A DNA stretch of 64,000 nt from Anoxypelagibacter sp902613655 (GTDB lineage Bacteria; Pseudomonadota; Alphaproteobacteria; Pelagibacterales; Pelagibacteraceae): the NCBI GenBank assembly GCA_902613655.1, contig CACMHR010000005.1, positions 17,211 to 81,210 of the forward strand. Reading direction: 5' to 3'. Numbering within the stretch: the first letter of the stretch is position 1; every line of letters starts with the position of its first letter. The position numbers and the translations under genes are program-made. Below, in pieces: positions 53,460 to 61,013 of the stretch. The notes under the pieces were generated by a model. It saw only the letters and a list, made by a program, of their open reading frames with translations, ran no database searches and had not been told where the DNA came from.

Positions 53460-53999
53460 TTACTTCTTTTTACCTTCTTTTCTTATAACAAATTGATTTT
53501 TTTCTTTTATTCCTTTTGCTTTGTAAGGTTCTACTGGTTTAATTGCCTTAATTTCTGACGCTGTTTTTGATACTAACTCCTTATCAAACCCTGATATTTT
53601 AATTTTCGTTTGTTTTTCAATCTTTAATACAATGCCTTTAGGAACTTTGTATTTAATTTCATGACTAAAACCTAGACTTAAAAATAATTCTTCACCTTTT
53701 AAATTTGCTCTAAAACCAACACCATTTAATTCTAAATCTTTTTCGTGTCCTTTGGTCACTCCTAGTACAGCATTATTTATAAGGCTTCTGTAAGTTCCCC
53801 ATAAAATGGAAGTATTTTTAGTTTTTTTATTTGGCATAATCTGAAACTCATTTTTGTCGTTAGTTTTGGAAGAAAATAATTTATTATTAAAATTAATTTT
53901 TTGTGAACCTTTTGGCCCTGACACTAATAGGCCTCCATCCTCCACTTTAATATTAGAGTCTTTTGGCAATACTATAATTTTTTTTCCTAATTTTGACAT
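53460..53999 (-). CDS. rplF: 50S ribosomal protein L6
   Basis: L6 consists of two similar domains near the factor-binding site. 'MSKLGKKIIVLP' starts the protein. 'GTYRSLINNAVLGVTKGHEKDLEL' in outline and the C-terminal signature 'EPYKAKGIKEKNQFVIRKEGKKK' in outline are present. The length of 179 residues is typical. It starts on the last base of the rpsH stop. Confidence 0.97.
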   Translation of the reverse strand: MSKLGKKIIVLPKDSNIKVEDGGLLVSGPKGSQKINFNNKLFSSKTNDKNEFQIMPNKKTKNTSILWGTYRSLINNAVLGVTKGHEKDLELNGVGFRANLKGEELFLSLGFSHEIKYKVPKGIVLKIEKQTKIKISGFDKELVSKTASEIKAIKPVEPYKAKGIKEKNQFVIRKEGKKK

Positions 54000-54403
54000 T
54001 AAAATACCCTACAAATTACCTCTCCACCCAGATTATTTTTAATAGCCTCGCTATCAGACATTACGCCTTTACTTGTTGATAAAATTGCTAATCCTAAACC
54101 GCCGTGAACTCTTGGAATACTATCTGCTCTTGAATAAACACGTCTTCCAGGTTTAGATATTCTTTTTATTTCCCTAATCACAGGCTGACCTTCGTAATAC
54201 TTAAGATCTACTTTGATTGATTTTTTACTTTTATTCTCTTTTTCATTTACAGTATTAAAGTTAATAATATAACCTTCTTTTTTTAGAACCTCCAAAATTT
54301 TAAGCCTAAAATTTGAAAAAGGTATATCGATTATATTAAGTGATCTCATTTGACCGTTTCTTATTCTTGTTAACATATCTCCTATTGGATCTACTAATGT
54401 CAT
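53999..54403 (-). CDS. rpsH: 30S ribosomal protein S8
   Basis: S8 binds the central domain of 16S rRNA and in many bacteria represses the spc operon. 'DPIGDMLTRIRNGQM' at the start, 'ISKPGRRVYSRADSIPRVHGGLGLAILSTSKGVMSD' in outline, and 'GGEVICRVF' at the end are diagnostic. The length of 134 residues is normal. Confidence 0.97.
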   Translation of the reverse strand: MTLVDPIGDMLTRIRNGQMRSLNIIDIPFSNFRLKILEVLKKEGYIINFNTVNEKENKSKKSIKVDLKYYEGQPVIREIKRISKPGRRVYSRADSIPRVHGGLGLAILSTSKGVMSDSEAIKNNLGGEVICRVF

Positions 54404-54415
54404 ATATCTCCCTCC

Positions 54416-54721
54416 TTACCAGCTAGACTTTGTCATCCCAGGTATTTTACCTGATGATGCCATCCGCCTTAGTGCTATTCTTGATATTCTTAATTTTCTG
54501 TAAACCCCATGTGGTCTACCTGTAATCTCACATCTGTTTCTTATTCTAATTTTTGATGAATTTTTTGGAAGCTTAGATAGTTTTAATTGTGCAGCAAATC
54601 TCTCGTTTAAAGGTAGTTTTTTATTTTGAATTATAGCCTTAAGTTTTTTTCTTTTATTTGCAAATCGGTTAGACATTTTAATTCTTTTCAAATTTCTCTC
54701 AATTGCACTTGTTTTTGCCAT
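54416..54721 (-). CDS. rpsN: 30S ribosomal protein S14
   Basis: The 101-residue protein is the zinc-free (C-minus) form: 'MAKTSAIERNLKR' at the start and 'RNRCEITGRPHGVYRKLRISR' in outline with only one Cys, ending 'ASSGKIPGMTKSSW'. It sits between rplE and rpsH as usual. Confidence 0.97.
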   Translation of the reverse strand: MAKTSAIERNLKRIKMSNRFANKRKKLKAIIQNKKLPLNERFAAQLKLSKLPKNSSKIRIRNRCEITGRPHGVYRKLRISRIALRRMASSGKIPGMTKSSW

Positions 54722-54726
54722 TTTAA

Positions 54727-55332
54727 TTATTCTCCTTTTTTTTCTTCTTTAATAACTATTTTCTTATATTTTTTCTTTTTTTTACTTGTGTCGTTTATAA
54801 TTGGAAAATTAAATTCTTTTAAAAGGTGAATCGTATTCTCCTTATTTTGACTCGTTGTTGCAATCGTAACATCTAAACCTCGTATTGTTTCAACTTTATC
54901 AAAATTAATTTCTGGAAATATTATGTGTTCTTTAATACCAAAACTAAAGTTTCCAAACCTATCACAACTTGAATCTTTTAGACCCTTGAAGTCTTTAATT
55001 CTTGGAAGAGCTATATTTACTAACCTATCAATAAATTCGTACATTCTATCATTCCTTAACGTGACCTTTAAACCGGCATTTGAACCTTTTCTTGATTTAA
55101 AATTGGAAATTGATTTTCTAAACTTAGTTATAACAGGTTGTTGTCCAGCTATTGCGGCAACATCTTTTATACATGACTCTAACTTTTTCTTTTCTAGAGC
55201 TTCAGCACCTAAACCCATATTCAATACAATTTTATTAATTCTAGGAACTGCATGGGTATTCTTAAGGCTTAGTTTACCCATTAAATTTTTAATTATCTCA
55301 TTTTTATACTTTTCTCTTAATCTAGGTATCAT
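54727..55332 (-). CDS. rplE: 50S ribosomal protein L5
   Basis: L5 binds 5S rRNA and touches P-site tRNA. 'VPRINKIVLNMGLGAEA', 'GQQPVITKFRKSISNFKSRKG' in outline, and 'FSFGIKEHIIFPEINFDKV' are conserved. The normal fold ends near residue 180. A Lys-rich tail of about 20 residues follows, giving 201 in total. Confidence 0.96.
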   Translation of the reverse strand: MIPRLREKYKNEIIKNLMGKLSLKNTHAVPRINKIVLNMGLGAEALEKKKLESCIKDVAAIAGQQPVITKFRKSISNFKSRKGSNAGLKVTLRNDRMYEFIDRLVNIALPRIKDFKGLKDSSCDRFGNFSFGIKEHIIFPEINFDKVETIRGLDVTIATTSQNKENTIHLLKEFNFPIINDTSKKKKKYKKIVIKEEKKGE

Positions 55333-55568
55333 TTTTTAGCCTTTGTTTTAGGGTCAATATTTTTTTTAAGATTTGACATGTGAATAAAGCCTTCTTTGGT
55401 TATAATTCCACCTTTGTTTTCTTTAGTTGCTTTTTTATGTTTTTTTTGCATATTCACCTCTTTAACTTTTGCCAAATTTCTAACTCTATTTATTTCGATA
55501 ATCTCCCCACTTTTTCCTTTATCTTTACCAACAATTACTTTTACTTTTTCACCTTTTTTGAGAAACAT
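55329..55568 (-). CDS. rplX: 50S ribosomal protein L24, short form
   Basis: L24 starts large-subunit assembly. The KOW motif 'KGEKVKVIVGKDKGKSGEI' and 'NMQKKHKKATKENKGGI' followed by 'IHMSNL' identify it. At 79 residues it lacks the roughly 25-residue C-terminal strand segment of the usual 103-105-residue protein. The stop overlaps the rplE ATG as ATGA, and no missing C-terminus was noted in another frame, so the short end looks genuine. Confidence 0.94.
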   Translation of the reverse strand: MFLKKGEKVKVIVGKDKGKSGEIIEINRVRNLAKVKEVNMQKKHKKATKENKGGIITKEGFIHMSNLKKNIDPKTKAKK

Positions 55569-55570
55569 AC

Positions 55571-55939
55571 TTAAATTACCTCCGGCGCTAGTGATATTAT
55601 TTTTGTTTGTCCTTTAAGCCTCAACTCTCTTGTAACCGGACCAAAAATCCTAGTACCAATTGGTTCACCTTTATCATCCGTTAAAACTACAGAATTGCTA
55701 TCAAATTGAACCTTTGATCCATCTTTTCTAAAAATTTCTTTTTTAGTCCTTACAACAACCGCTTTGTGAACAGATCCTTTTTTAACTTTACCCCTCGGAA
55801 GAGCATCTTTAACACTAACAACTATAAGATCCCCAATGCCAGCGTATCTTCTCTTTGAACCACCTAGGACCTTAATACACTCTACTCTTTTTGCGCCTGT
55901 ATTATCTGCAACTAATAACTCTGTTTGTACCTGTATCAT
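55571..55939 (-). CDS. rplN: 50S ribosomal protein L14
   Basis: L14 lies at the subunit interface. 'MIQVQTELLVADNTGAKRVECIKVLGGSKRRYAGIGD' in outline begins the protein, and 'IGTRIFGPVTRELR' near the end is characteristic. The length of 122 residues is exactly typical. Confidence 0.97.
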   Translation of the reverse strand: MIQVQTELLVADNTGAKRVECIKVLGGSKRRYAGIGDLIVVSVKDALPRGKVKKGSVHKAVVVRTKKEIFRKDGSKVQFDSNSVVLTDDKGEPIGTRIFGPVTRELRLKGQTKIISLAPEVI

Positions 55940-56166
55940 TTTTCAACAACCTGCCATGTTTTTAATTTAGAAATAGGTTTACTTTCGATAATTGTAACAA
56001 AATCACCCTCTTTAAATTTATTATTCTCATCATGTGCATGATATTTTTTTTTTCTTGAAATTACTTTCCCATAAAAAGGGTGTTGAAACTTCCTGTTAAC
56101 CTCAACAACTACGGTTTTGTTTCCTTTGCTACTTACTACTTTTCCTTTTAAAATCCTTTTTGTCAT
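55936..56166 (-). CDS. rpsQ: 30S ribosomal protein S17
   Basis: The 76-residue OB-fold protein shows 'LKGKVVSSKGNKTVVVEVNR', 'HPFYGKVISRKKKYHAHDE' and 'GDFVTIIESKPISKLKTWQVVE' in outline, all typical of S17. It overlaps rpmC and rplN by four bases. Confidence 0.97.
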   Translation of the reverse strand: MTKRILKGKVVSSKGNKTVVVEVNRKFQHPFYGKVISRKKKYHAHDENNKFKEGDFVTIIESKPISKLKTWQVVEK

Positions 56167-56351
56167 TTTTTACTTCCTAATAAATTATTATAAAGTCTGG
56201 CTATATTCTTTTTGATTGAAGAATATTCAGAAACATTTTGTAATTGACCGTTAATTTTTTTGAATCGCATATTGAATAGGTCCTTTTTAAGCTTTTCAAT
56301 CTCTCTGACTGATTGATCTTTTGTTAATTTTTTTGCCTCTTTTTTTTTCAT
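56163..56351 (-). CDS. rpmC: 50S ribosomal protein L29
   Basis: The 62-residue, two-helix protein has the L29 pattern 'EIEKLKKDLFNMRFKKINGQLQN' in outline and 'IKKNIARLYNNLL'. L29 sits near the exit tunnel. The gene starts with an in-frame A9 run after the ATG. The rplP-rpmC-rpsQ order is standard. Confidence 0.94.
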   Translation of the reverse strand: MKKKEAKKLTKDQSVREIEKLKKDLFNMRFKKINGQLQNVSEYSSIKKNIARLYNNLLGSKK

Positions 56352-56353
56352 AT

Positions 56354-56758
56354 TTATCTTTTTATAAATTTAGTTTTAATTGGTAGTTTTGCTGAAGCTT
56401 TATATAAAGCCTCTTTTGCTACTTCTTCTGAAACTCCATCAACCTCAAATAAAATTCTTCCAGGTTTAACTCTGCATGCCCAGTATTCTGGCGACCCTTT
56501 TCCTTTACCCATTCTTACTTCTGTTGGTTTTTTAGAAACTGGTATGTTTGGAAAAACTCTTGACCAAACCTTTCCAGTTCTTTGCATATGTCTTGTTAAC
56601 GCTACTCGCGCTGCTTCTATTTGTTTTCCAATAATTCTTTCTGGTTGAATAGCTTTAAGGCCATAAGTCCCATAATTTAGCTTGGCAACTCTTGTTGCTT
56701 TGCCATGTATTCTTCCTTTATGAGCTTTTCTATATTTACTTCTTGTTGGTTGTAGCAT
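56354..56758 (-). CDS. rplP: 50S ribosomal protein L16
   Basis: 'MLQPTRSKYRKAHKGRIHGKA' in outline begins the protein. 'TRHMQRTGKVWSRVFPNIPVSKKPTEVRMGKGKGSPEYW' in outline is the L16 signature region. The 134-residue length is normal. It overlaps the rpsC end by 23 bases. Confidence 0.97.
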   Translation of the reverse strand: MLQPTRSKYRKAHKGRIHGKATRVAKLNYGTYGLKAIQPERIIGKQIEAARVALTRHMQRTGKVWSRVFPNIPVSKKPTEVRMGKGKGSPEYWACRVKPGRILFEVDGVSEEVAKEALYKASAKLPIKTKFIKR

Positions 56759-57422
56759 TTTTTACTCTTTCAATTTTTTCTTTTTCAATATCTTTCAAGA
56801 AAATTTCTCCTTTATAAATCCAAACTTTTACTCCTATCATACCGTATGTTGTTAAAGCTTCTGACTCAGCGTAATCTAAATTAGCTCTTAGTGTGTGCAA
56901 AGGTATACTGCCTTCCCTTAACCACTCACTTCTTGCAATGTCATTTCCAGCAAGTCTACCGCTAACACATACCTTTATTCCTTTTGCACCCAACCTCATT
57001 GTTGCTTGCATAGCTCTTTTCATGGCCCTTCTGTAAGCAACTCTTTTTTCCAACTGCTGTGCTATGTTCTCAGAAACCAAATAAGCATTCAGCTCGGGTT
57101 TTTTGATCTCTTTAATATTTACTGAAACTTCATCTTTTGTGATTTTGGATATTTTGTTTTTTATTTTCTCTATATCTGAACCTTTTTTTCCTATAACAAA
57201 ACCAGGTCTAGATGTATGTATGGATACAGTACATTTTTTTGATGATCTTTCTATTACAACCTCTGAAACACCAGCGTTTTTAATATTCTTTTTAATAAAT
57301 TGCCTAATCTTGTAATCTTCAATTAAGTATTTTCCATAGTCCCCTTTTTTTGCAAACCAAAGAGAATCCCATGATCTATTAATTCCAAGTCTAAAACCTA
57401 TTGGATGTACCTTTTGACCCAT
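56736..57422 (-). CDS. rpsC: 30S ribosomal protein S3
   Basis: S3 has an N-terminal KH domain ('SIHTSRPGFVIGKKGSDIEKI' in outline) and the C-terminal signature 'GIKVCVSGRLAGNDIARSEW' in outline. 'MGQKVHPIGFRLGINRSWDS' is the classic start. The 228-residue length is typical, and the C-terminus ends in a Lys/Glu-rich tail. Confidence 0.97.
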   Translation of the reverse strand: MGQKVHPIGFRLGINRSWDSLWFAKKGDYGKYLIEDYKIRQFIKKNIKNAGVSEVVIERSSKKCTVSIHTSRPGFVIGKKGSDIEKIKNKISKITKDEVSVNIKEIKKPELNAYLVSENIAQQLEKRVAYRRAMKRAMQATMRLGAKGIKVCVSGRLAGNDIARSEWLREGSIPLHTLRANLDYAESEALTTYGMIGVKVWIYKGEIFLKDIEKEKIERVKNATTNKK

Positions 57423-57799
57423 TATTTTTTTACCTCATCTTTTTTTGTTTTATTTTGCTTTTCCTCTAAAATTATAGTTATTCTACTAAAAGGTTTTTTT
57501 ATAGGTGCTGCTCTTCCTTTGGCCCTTGGTCTAAATCTCTTCATTACTATAGATTTTCCTACATAAGCTTCTTTTACATAAAGATTATCAATATCGTATT
57601 GATAGTTATTTTCGGCATTCGCAATTGCAGATTTTACAGTTTTTTTAATATCTAAAGCCACTTTTTTTCTCGTAAATTCTAGATCCCTTATCGCTACATC
57701 AGCTTTCTTGCCTTTAATAAAATTTAAAACCAAATTAGCTTTTCTTGCACCTGTTCTCACATTTTTGTTTATAGCTTTAACTAAATTATTTTTTTGCAT
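57422..57799 (-). CDS. rplV: 50S ribosomal protein L22
   Basis: L22 lines the exit tunnel. 'RTGARKANLVLNFIKGKKADVA' and 'RFRPRAKGRAAPIKKPFSRITIIL' are diagnostic. A longer in-frame extension upstream reads the rpsS tail out of frame and is not family-like, so I start at one of two tandem ATG codons (57802 or 57799). The second has the better spacing to AAAGGA. The gene therefore overlaps the end of rpsS by 14 bases. The L22 tail is Lys/Glu-rich. Confidence 0.94.
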   Translation of the reverse strand: MQKNNLVKAINKNVRTGARKANLVLNFIKGKKADVAIRDLEFTRKKVALDIKKTVKSAIANAENNYQYDIDNLYVKEAYVGKSIVMKRFRPRAKGRAAPIKKPFSRITIILEEKQNKTKKDEVKK

Positions 57800-58178
57800 C
57801 ATCTTTTCCTTTTGGAGCTGGTGTTGCTGCTGGAGCTTTAGTGCTTGCAGGAGACGAAGCGCCAGGTGCAGATTTGGCTGCACTACTTGGGGCTCCACCT
57901 TCAGCTGCTGCTTTCTTGTCAGCTGGAGTGTGTCCTGAAAACTTTCTTGTTGGAGAAAATTCTCCTAGTTTGTGTCCTACCATTTCTTCTGAAATCGTTA
58001 TTGGTATAAATGATCTACCATTATGAATTAAAAAACTATGACCAACAAACTCAGGAATAATTGTTGAATTTCTAGACCAAGTTTTAATTGGCTGACTTTT
58101 TCCTTTATCTTTTAATTTATCAACTTTTTTTAATAAACTAGGATGTACGAACGGTCCTTTCCAAATACCTCTTGTCAT
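57786..58178 (-). CDS. rpsS: 30S ribosomal protein S19 with a long Ala/Pro-rich tail
   Basis: The first 87 or so residues are normal S19: 'RGIWKGPFVHPSLLKKVDKL', 'ITISEEMVGHKLGEFSPTRKFSGH'-type core. S19 usually ends near residue 92, but this protein continues to 130 with a low-complexity Ala/Pro/Ser/Gly/Lys tail. The tail DNA (57786-57917) is strikingly GC-rich; bases 57841-57900 are 36 of 60 G or C. The end overlaps rplV. The tail is in frame and no repair seems needed. Confidence 0.95.
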   Translation of the reverse strand: MTRGIWKGPFVHPSLLKKVDKLKDKGKSQPIKTWSRNSTIIPEFVGHSFLIHNGRSFIPITISEEMVGHKLGEFSPTRKFSGHTPADKKAAAEGGAPSSAAKSAPGASSPASTKAPAATPAPKGKDDAKK

Positions 58179-59011
58179 CTTTTATTCCTTTTCTTTCTTC
58201 TTGAAATTATAAACTTATCGCTTCTTTTTGGTTTTCTGGTTTTTAATCCTTTAGCTGATTGACCCCATGGTGACACAGGGTGTCTTCCACCAGCTGACTT
58301 TCCCTCTCCACCTCCGTGTGGATGATCTACTGGATTTTTCACAACTCCACGTACCATTGGTCTTTTTCCTTTCCATCTATTTCGCCCAGCTTTACCAATT
58401 TGAATATTTTTTTGATCTGGATTTGAAACTGTTCCAATTGTTGCTTTGCAGGATGCTCTTACTTTTCTTGTTTCACCCGAGGATAATTTGATAATTGCAT
58501 AATCATTATCAAATCCTGAAATAGTTACGGATGAACCAGCTGATCTTGCAAGTTTACCACCATTACCTTCTATTAATTCAACATTATGAACCAGTGTTCC
58601 TGGTGGTATATCGTTTAAGGACATTGCATTTCCAATTTTAATTTCTTTTTTAATTCCTGAAGTTATAGTATCTCCGACTTTTAATCCTTCTGGGCAGATA
58701 ATATAATTTTGAGAATTGTCCTCATATTTAATTAATGCAATATAGGACGTCCTATTTGGATCATACTCTATTCTTATTACTTTGCCCAAACTATCAATTT
58801 TATTTCTATAAAAATCAATTATTCTATATCTTTTTTTATGACCAGCTCCTTTTGATCTAGATGTTATTCTGCCTAAATTATTTCTTCCACCCGTTGATAC
58901 CTTTCCTTTCGTTAAAGATTTGATAGGTGGGCCTTTCCAAATATTTTTTCTGTCAATAAGTACTGTTGATCTAGTTGATTTTGTATAAGGTTTGTAAGTT
59001 TTTAAAGTCAT
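58175..59011 (-). CDS. rplB: 50S ribosomal protein L2
   Basis: L2 supports the peptidyl transferase centre. 'GRNNLGRITSRSKGAGHKKRYRIIDF' in outline, and the C-terminal signature with the conserved His, 'VDHPHGGGEGKSAGGRHPVSPWG' in outline, are intact. The length of 278 residues is normal. It overlaps rpsS by four bases. Confidence 0.97.
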   Translation of the reverse strand: MTLKTYKPYTKSTRSTVLIDRKNIWKGPPIKSLTKGKVSTGGRNNLGRITSRSKGAGHKKRYRIIDFYRNKIDSLGKVIRIEYDPNRTSYIALIKYEDNSQNYIICPEGLKVGDTITSGIKKEIKIGNAMSLNDIPPGTLVHNVELIEGNGGKLARSAGSSVTISGFDNDYAIIKLSSGETRKVRASCKATIGTVSNPDQKNIQIGKAGRNRWKGKRPMVRGVVKNPVDHPHGGGEGKSAGGRHPVSPWGQSAKGLKTRKPKRSDKFIISRRKKRNKR

Positions 59012-59015
59012 TTTT

Positions 59016-59309
59016 TTAAACTCCCGTCGCTAGATCAATTGTTTGGCCTTTTTTTAAAGTAACTACGGCTTTTTTAAATCCACTTTTTTTTCCGAGTCTA
59101 CCTCTAACAATTTTTGTTTTTGGTTTATTTTTAATTGTATTTATTTTAATTACGTTGACTTTAAAGATTTTTTCAATATTTTTTTTAATAGAATGTTTTG
59201 ATGCACCTTCATGCACTTTAAATACAACTTTGTTTAATTCAGATAATCCAGTAGCCTTCTCAGTAATTACTGGTGATTTTATTGTGTCTAAATAATTAAT
59301 TTTTTTCAT
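59016..59309 (-). CDS. rplW: 50S ribosomal protein L23
   Basis: L23 borders the tunnel exit and docks the signal recognition particle. 'YLDTIKSPVITEKATGLSELNKVVFKV' in outline and 'IKKNIEKIFKVNVIKINTI' in outline are typical, as is the 97-residue length. It overlaps rplD by 14 bases. Confidence 0.96.
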   Translation of the reverse strand: MKKINYLDTIKSPVITEKATGLSELNKVVFKVHEGASKHSIKKNIEKIFKVNVIKINTIKNKPKTKIVRGRLGKKSGFKKAVVTLKKGQTIDLATGV

Positions 59310-59934
59310 TTGTTAACCTTTGTTCAATGTTTTTAATTGAACTTTTTGTGAATAGTACATTTTTAAACCTAATTAGATCGTAAACATTTGTTCCTTTATA
59401 ATTTATTAGTTTTACATCAGGTATATTTCTTACAGATTTATAAATATTTTTCTCTGTTTCTTGATCAGAAATAATTAAAACATTTTCTAACTTATTTTTG
59501 ATTAAAAAATTATTAAAAATTTTTGTCTTTGCTATTTTTTTCTTAACATCATCTAGAATATAAAGTTCTTTGTTATTATTTTTTTTTGATATTGTTTGAG
59601 CTAATGCTAATTTTCTAATTTTTTTATTTATACTTTTGGTTTTATAATTGTCACCTTTTGGACCATGTGCAACACCTCCACCAACGAAAAGAGGTGCTTT
59701 TCTGCTTGAGTGACGAGCGCCTCCAGTTCCTTTTTGAGCATAAATTTTTCTAGTAGATCCAGTTACTTCGTTACGTTGTTTTGTTTTTGCAACTCTTTTT
59801 TTTGATCTATTTAATTGCCAGTCGACAACATACTTCAAAAGTTTATTATTAACTTTTAAACCAATTAATTTTTCTGATAAATTAAGGTTTTCAGATTTTC
59901 CAGTACTATCAATATTTAAAACTTTTATACTCAT
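59296..59934 (-). CDS. rplD: 50S ribosomal protein L4
   Basis: L4 has the loop that reaches the exit tunnel: 'RNEVTGSTRKIYAQKGTGGARHSSRKAPLFVGGGVAHGP' in outline, near residues 54-92. The C-terminal half is poorly conserved but full length (212 residues). L4 represses its own operon in E. coli. No leader hairpin could be recognised before rpsJ to suggest the same here. Confidence 0.96.
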   Translation of the reverse strand: MSIKVLNIDSTGKSENLNLSEKLIGLKVNNKLLKYVVDWQLNRSKKRVAKTKQRNEVTGSTRKIYAQKGTGGARHSSRKAPLFVGGGVAHGPKGDNYKTKSINKKIRKLALAQTISKKNNNKELYILDDVKKKIAKTKIFNNFLIKNKLENVLIISDQETEKNIYKSVRNIPDVKLINYKGTNVYDLIRFKNVLFTKSSIKNIEQRLTNEKN

Positions 59935-59937
59935 AAT

Positions 59938-60699
59938 TTATTTCTTTTTAGGTTGCTCCTTATTGACTGGTTTTTTTTCAACTGGTTTTTTATCAGCGGG
60001 TTTTTTTTCTTTTTTTTCACTTGGACTTGTATTTTTTGCATACTTTTCAGCAGAGGTTTTTCGATTGAATGTTTTTACTGATTTTCTTAATAAAACAACT
60101 GAATTTTTTGACCCCGGAATTGAACCTTTTAAATACAGTAAACTATTTTCTAAATCTGATTTAATTATTTCTAAGTTTAACATAGTTCTGTTTTTTGCTC
60201 CCATGTGCCCAGCCATTTTTTTACCTTTAAAAACTTTTCCTGGATCTTGGTTTTGTCCTGTTGAACCATGAGATCTATGAGATACTGACACACCATGAGA
60301 AGCCCTTAATCCAGCAAAATTATATCTCTTCATTACTCCGGCAAAACCTTTACCTATTGTCTGAGATCTTACGTCTACAAATTTAACATCTTTTAAAGTT
60401 TCTAATCCTATTTCGTTACCTGTTTTATAGTCATCAGTTTTTTCTAACCTAAATTCTTTAATTATTTTCTTTGGTTCTGTATTTTTTTTTGCAAAAAAGC
60501 CTTTCATTTGATTTGTGAGTTTTGAACTTTTTAAATTAATAAAACCCAATTTAACTGCTGAATAACCATTCTTTTCTTTTGTATAAATATCAATAACTCT
60601 TCCCTTCTCGATTTTCAAAACAGTTACAGGAATTGAGACACCAGAATCAAAGAACTCCCTGGTCATTCCAATTTTTTTTCCAATCAATCCTAAGCTCAT
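59938..60699 (-). CDS. rplC: 50S ribosomal protein L3 with a Lys/Pro-rich tail
   Basis: L3 is an early assembly protein. 'MSLGLIGKKIGMTREFFDSG', 'VDVRSQTIGKGFAGVMKRYNF' in outline, and 'SHRSHGSTGQNQDPGKVFKGKKMAGHMG' in outline are diagnostic. The normal fold ends near residue 215. The remaining 40 or so residues are a Lys/Pro/Glu repeat-like tail ('KKPADKKPVEKKPVNKE'). Confidence 0.96.
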   Translation of the reverse strand: MSLGLIGKKIGMTREFFDSGVSIPVTVLKIEKGRVIDIYTKEKNGYSAVKLGFINLKSSKLTNQMKGFFAKKNTEPKKIIKEFRLEKTDDYKTGNEIGLETLKDVKFVDVRSQTIGKGFAGVMKRYNFAGLRASHGVSVSHRSHGSTGQNQDPGKVFKGKKMAGHMGAKNRTMLNLEIIKSDLENSLLYLKGSIPGSKNSVVLLRKSVKTFNRKTSAEKYAKNTSPSEKKEKKPADKKPVEKKPVNKEQPKKK

Positions 60700-60701
60700 A
60701 A

Positions 60702-61010
60702 TTATATTTTAATTTCTATATTTACCCCCGAAGCTAAATCTAATTTCATTAATGCTTCTACTGTTTGAGGTGTTGGTTCGACAATATCTATTAATCTTTT
60801 GTGGGTTCTTGTTTCAAATTGTTCTCTACTTTTTTTATCAATATGTGGTGATCTAAGCACTGTAAATTTTTCAATTTTTGTAGGCAAAGGTATTGGTCCT
60901 TTTACCTGTGCGCCAGTACGTTTAGCTGTGTTTACAATTTCTTGAGTTGATATGTCCAAGATTTTATTGTCGTAAGCTTTTAGATGTATTCTGATATTTT
61001 GTTTATCCAT
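60702..61010 (-). CDS. rpsJ: 30S ribosomal protein S10
   Basis: S10 functions in the 30S head and, with NusB, in antitermination. 'IRIHLKAYDNKILDISTQEIV', 'GPIPLPTKIEKFTVLRSPHIDKKSREQFE' in outline and 'EALMKLDLASGVNIEIKI' are conserved. The length of 102 residues is normal. It follows fusA by three bases, with no tuf gene between. Confidence 0.97.
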   Translation of the reverse strand: MDKQNIRIHLKAYDNKILDISTQEIVNTAKRTGAQVKGPIPLPTKIEKFTVLRSPHIDKKSREQFETRTHKRLIDIVEPTPQTVEALMKLDLASGVNIEIKI

Positions 61011-61013
61011 TTT

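Noticed and set aside
57802..57898. A 32-codon in-frame extension of rplV upstream of its tandem ATGs
   Set aside because: It reads the GC-rich rpsS tail in another frame, gives Gln/Leu-rich residues unrelated to L22, and the normal L22 start fits well.
57841..58026. An open frame on the + strand opposite rpsS rich in Ala and Pro
   Set aside because: It is the mirror of the GC-rich rpsS tail, without family resemblance or a start signal.
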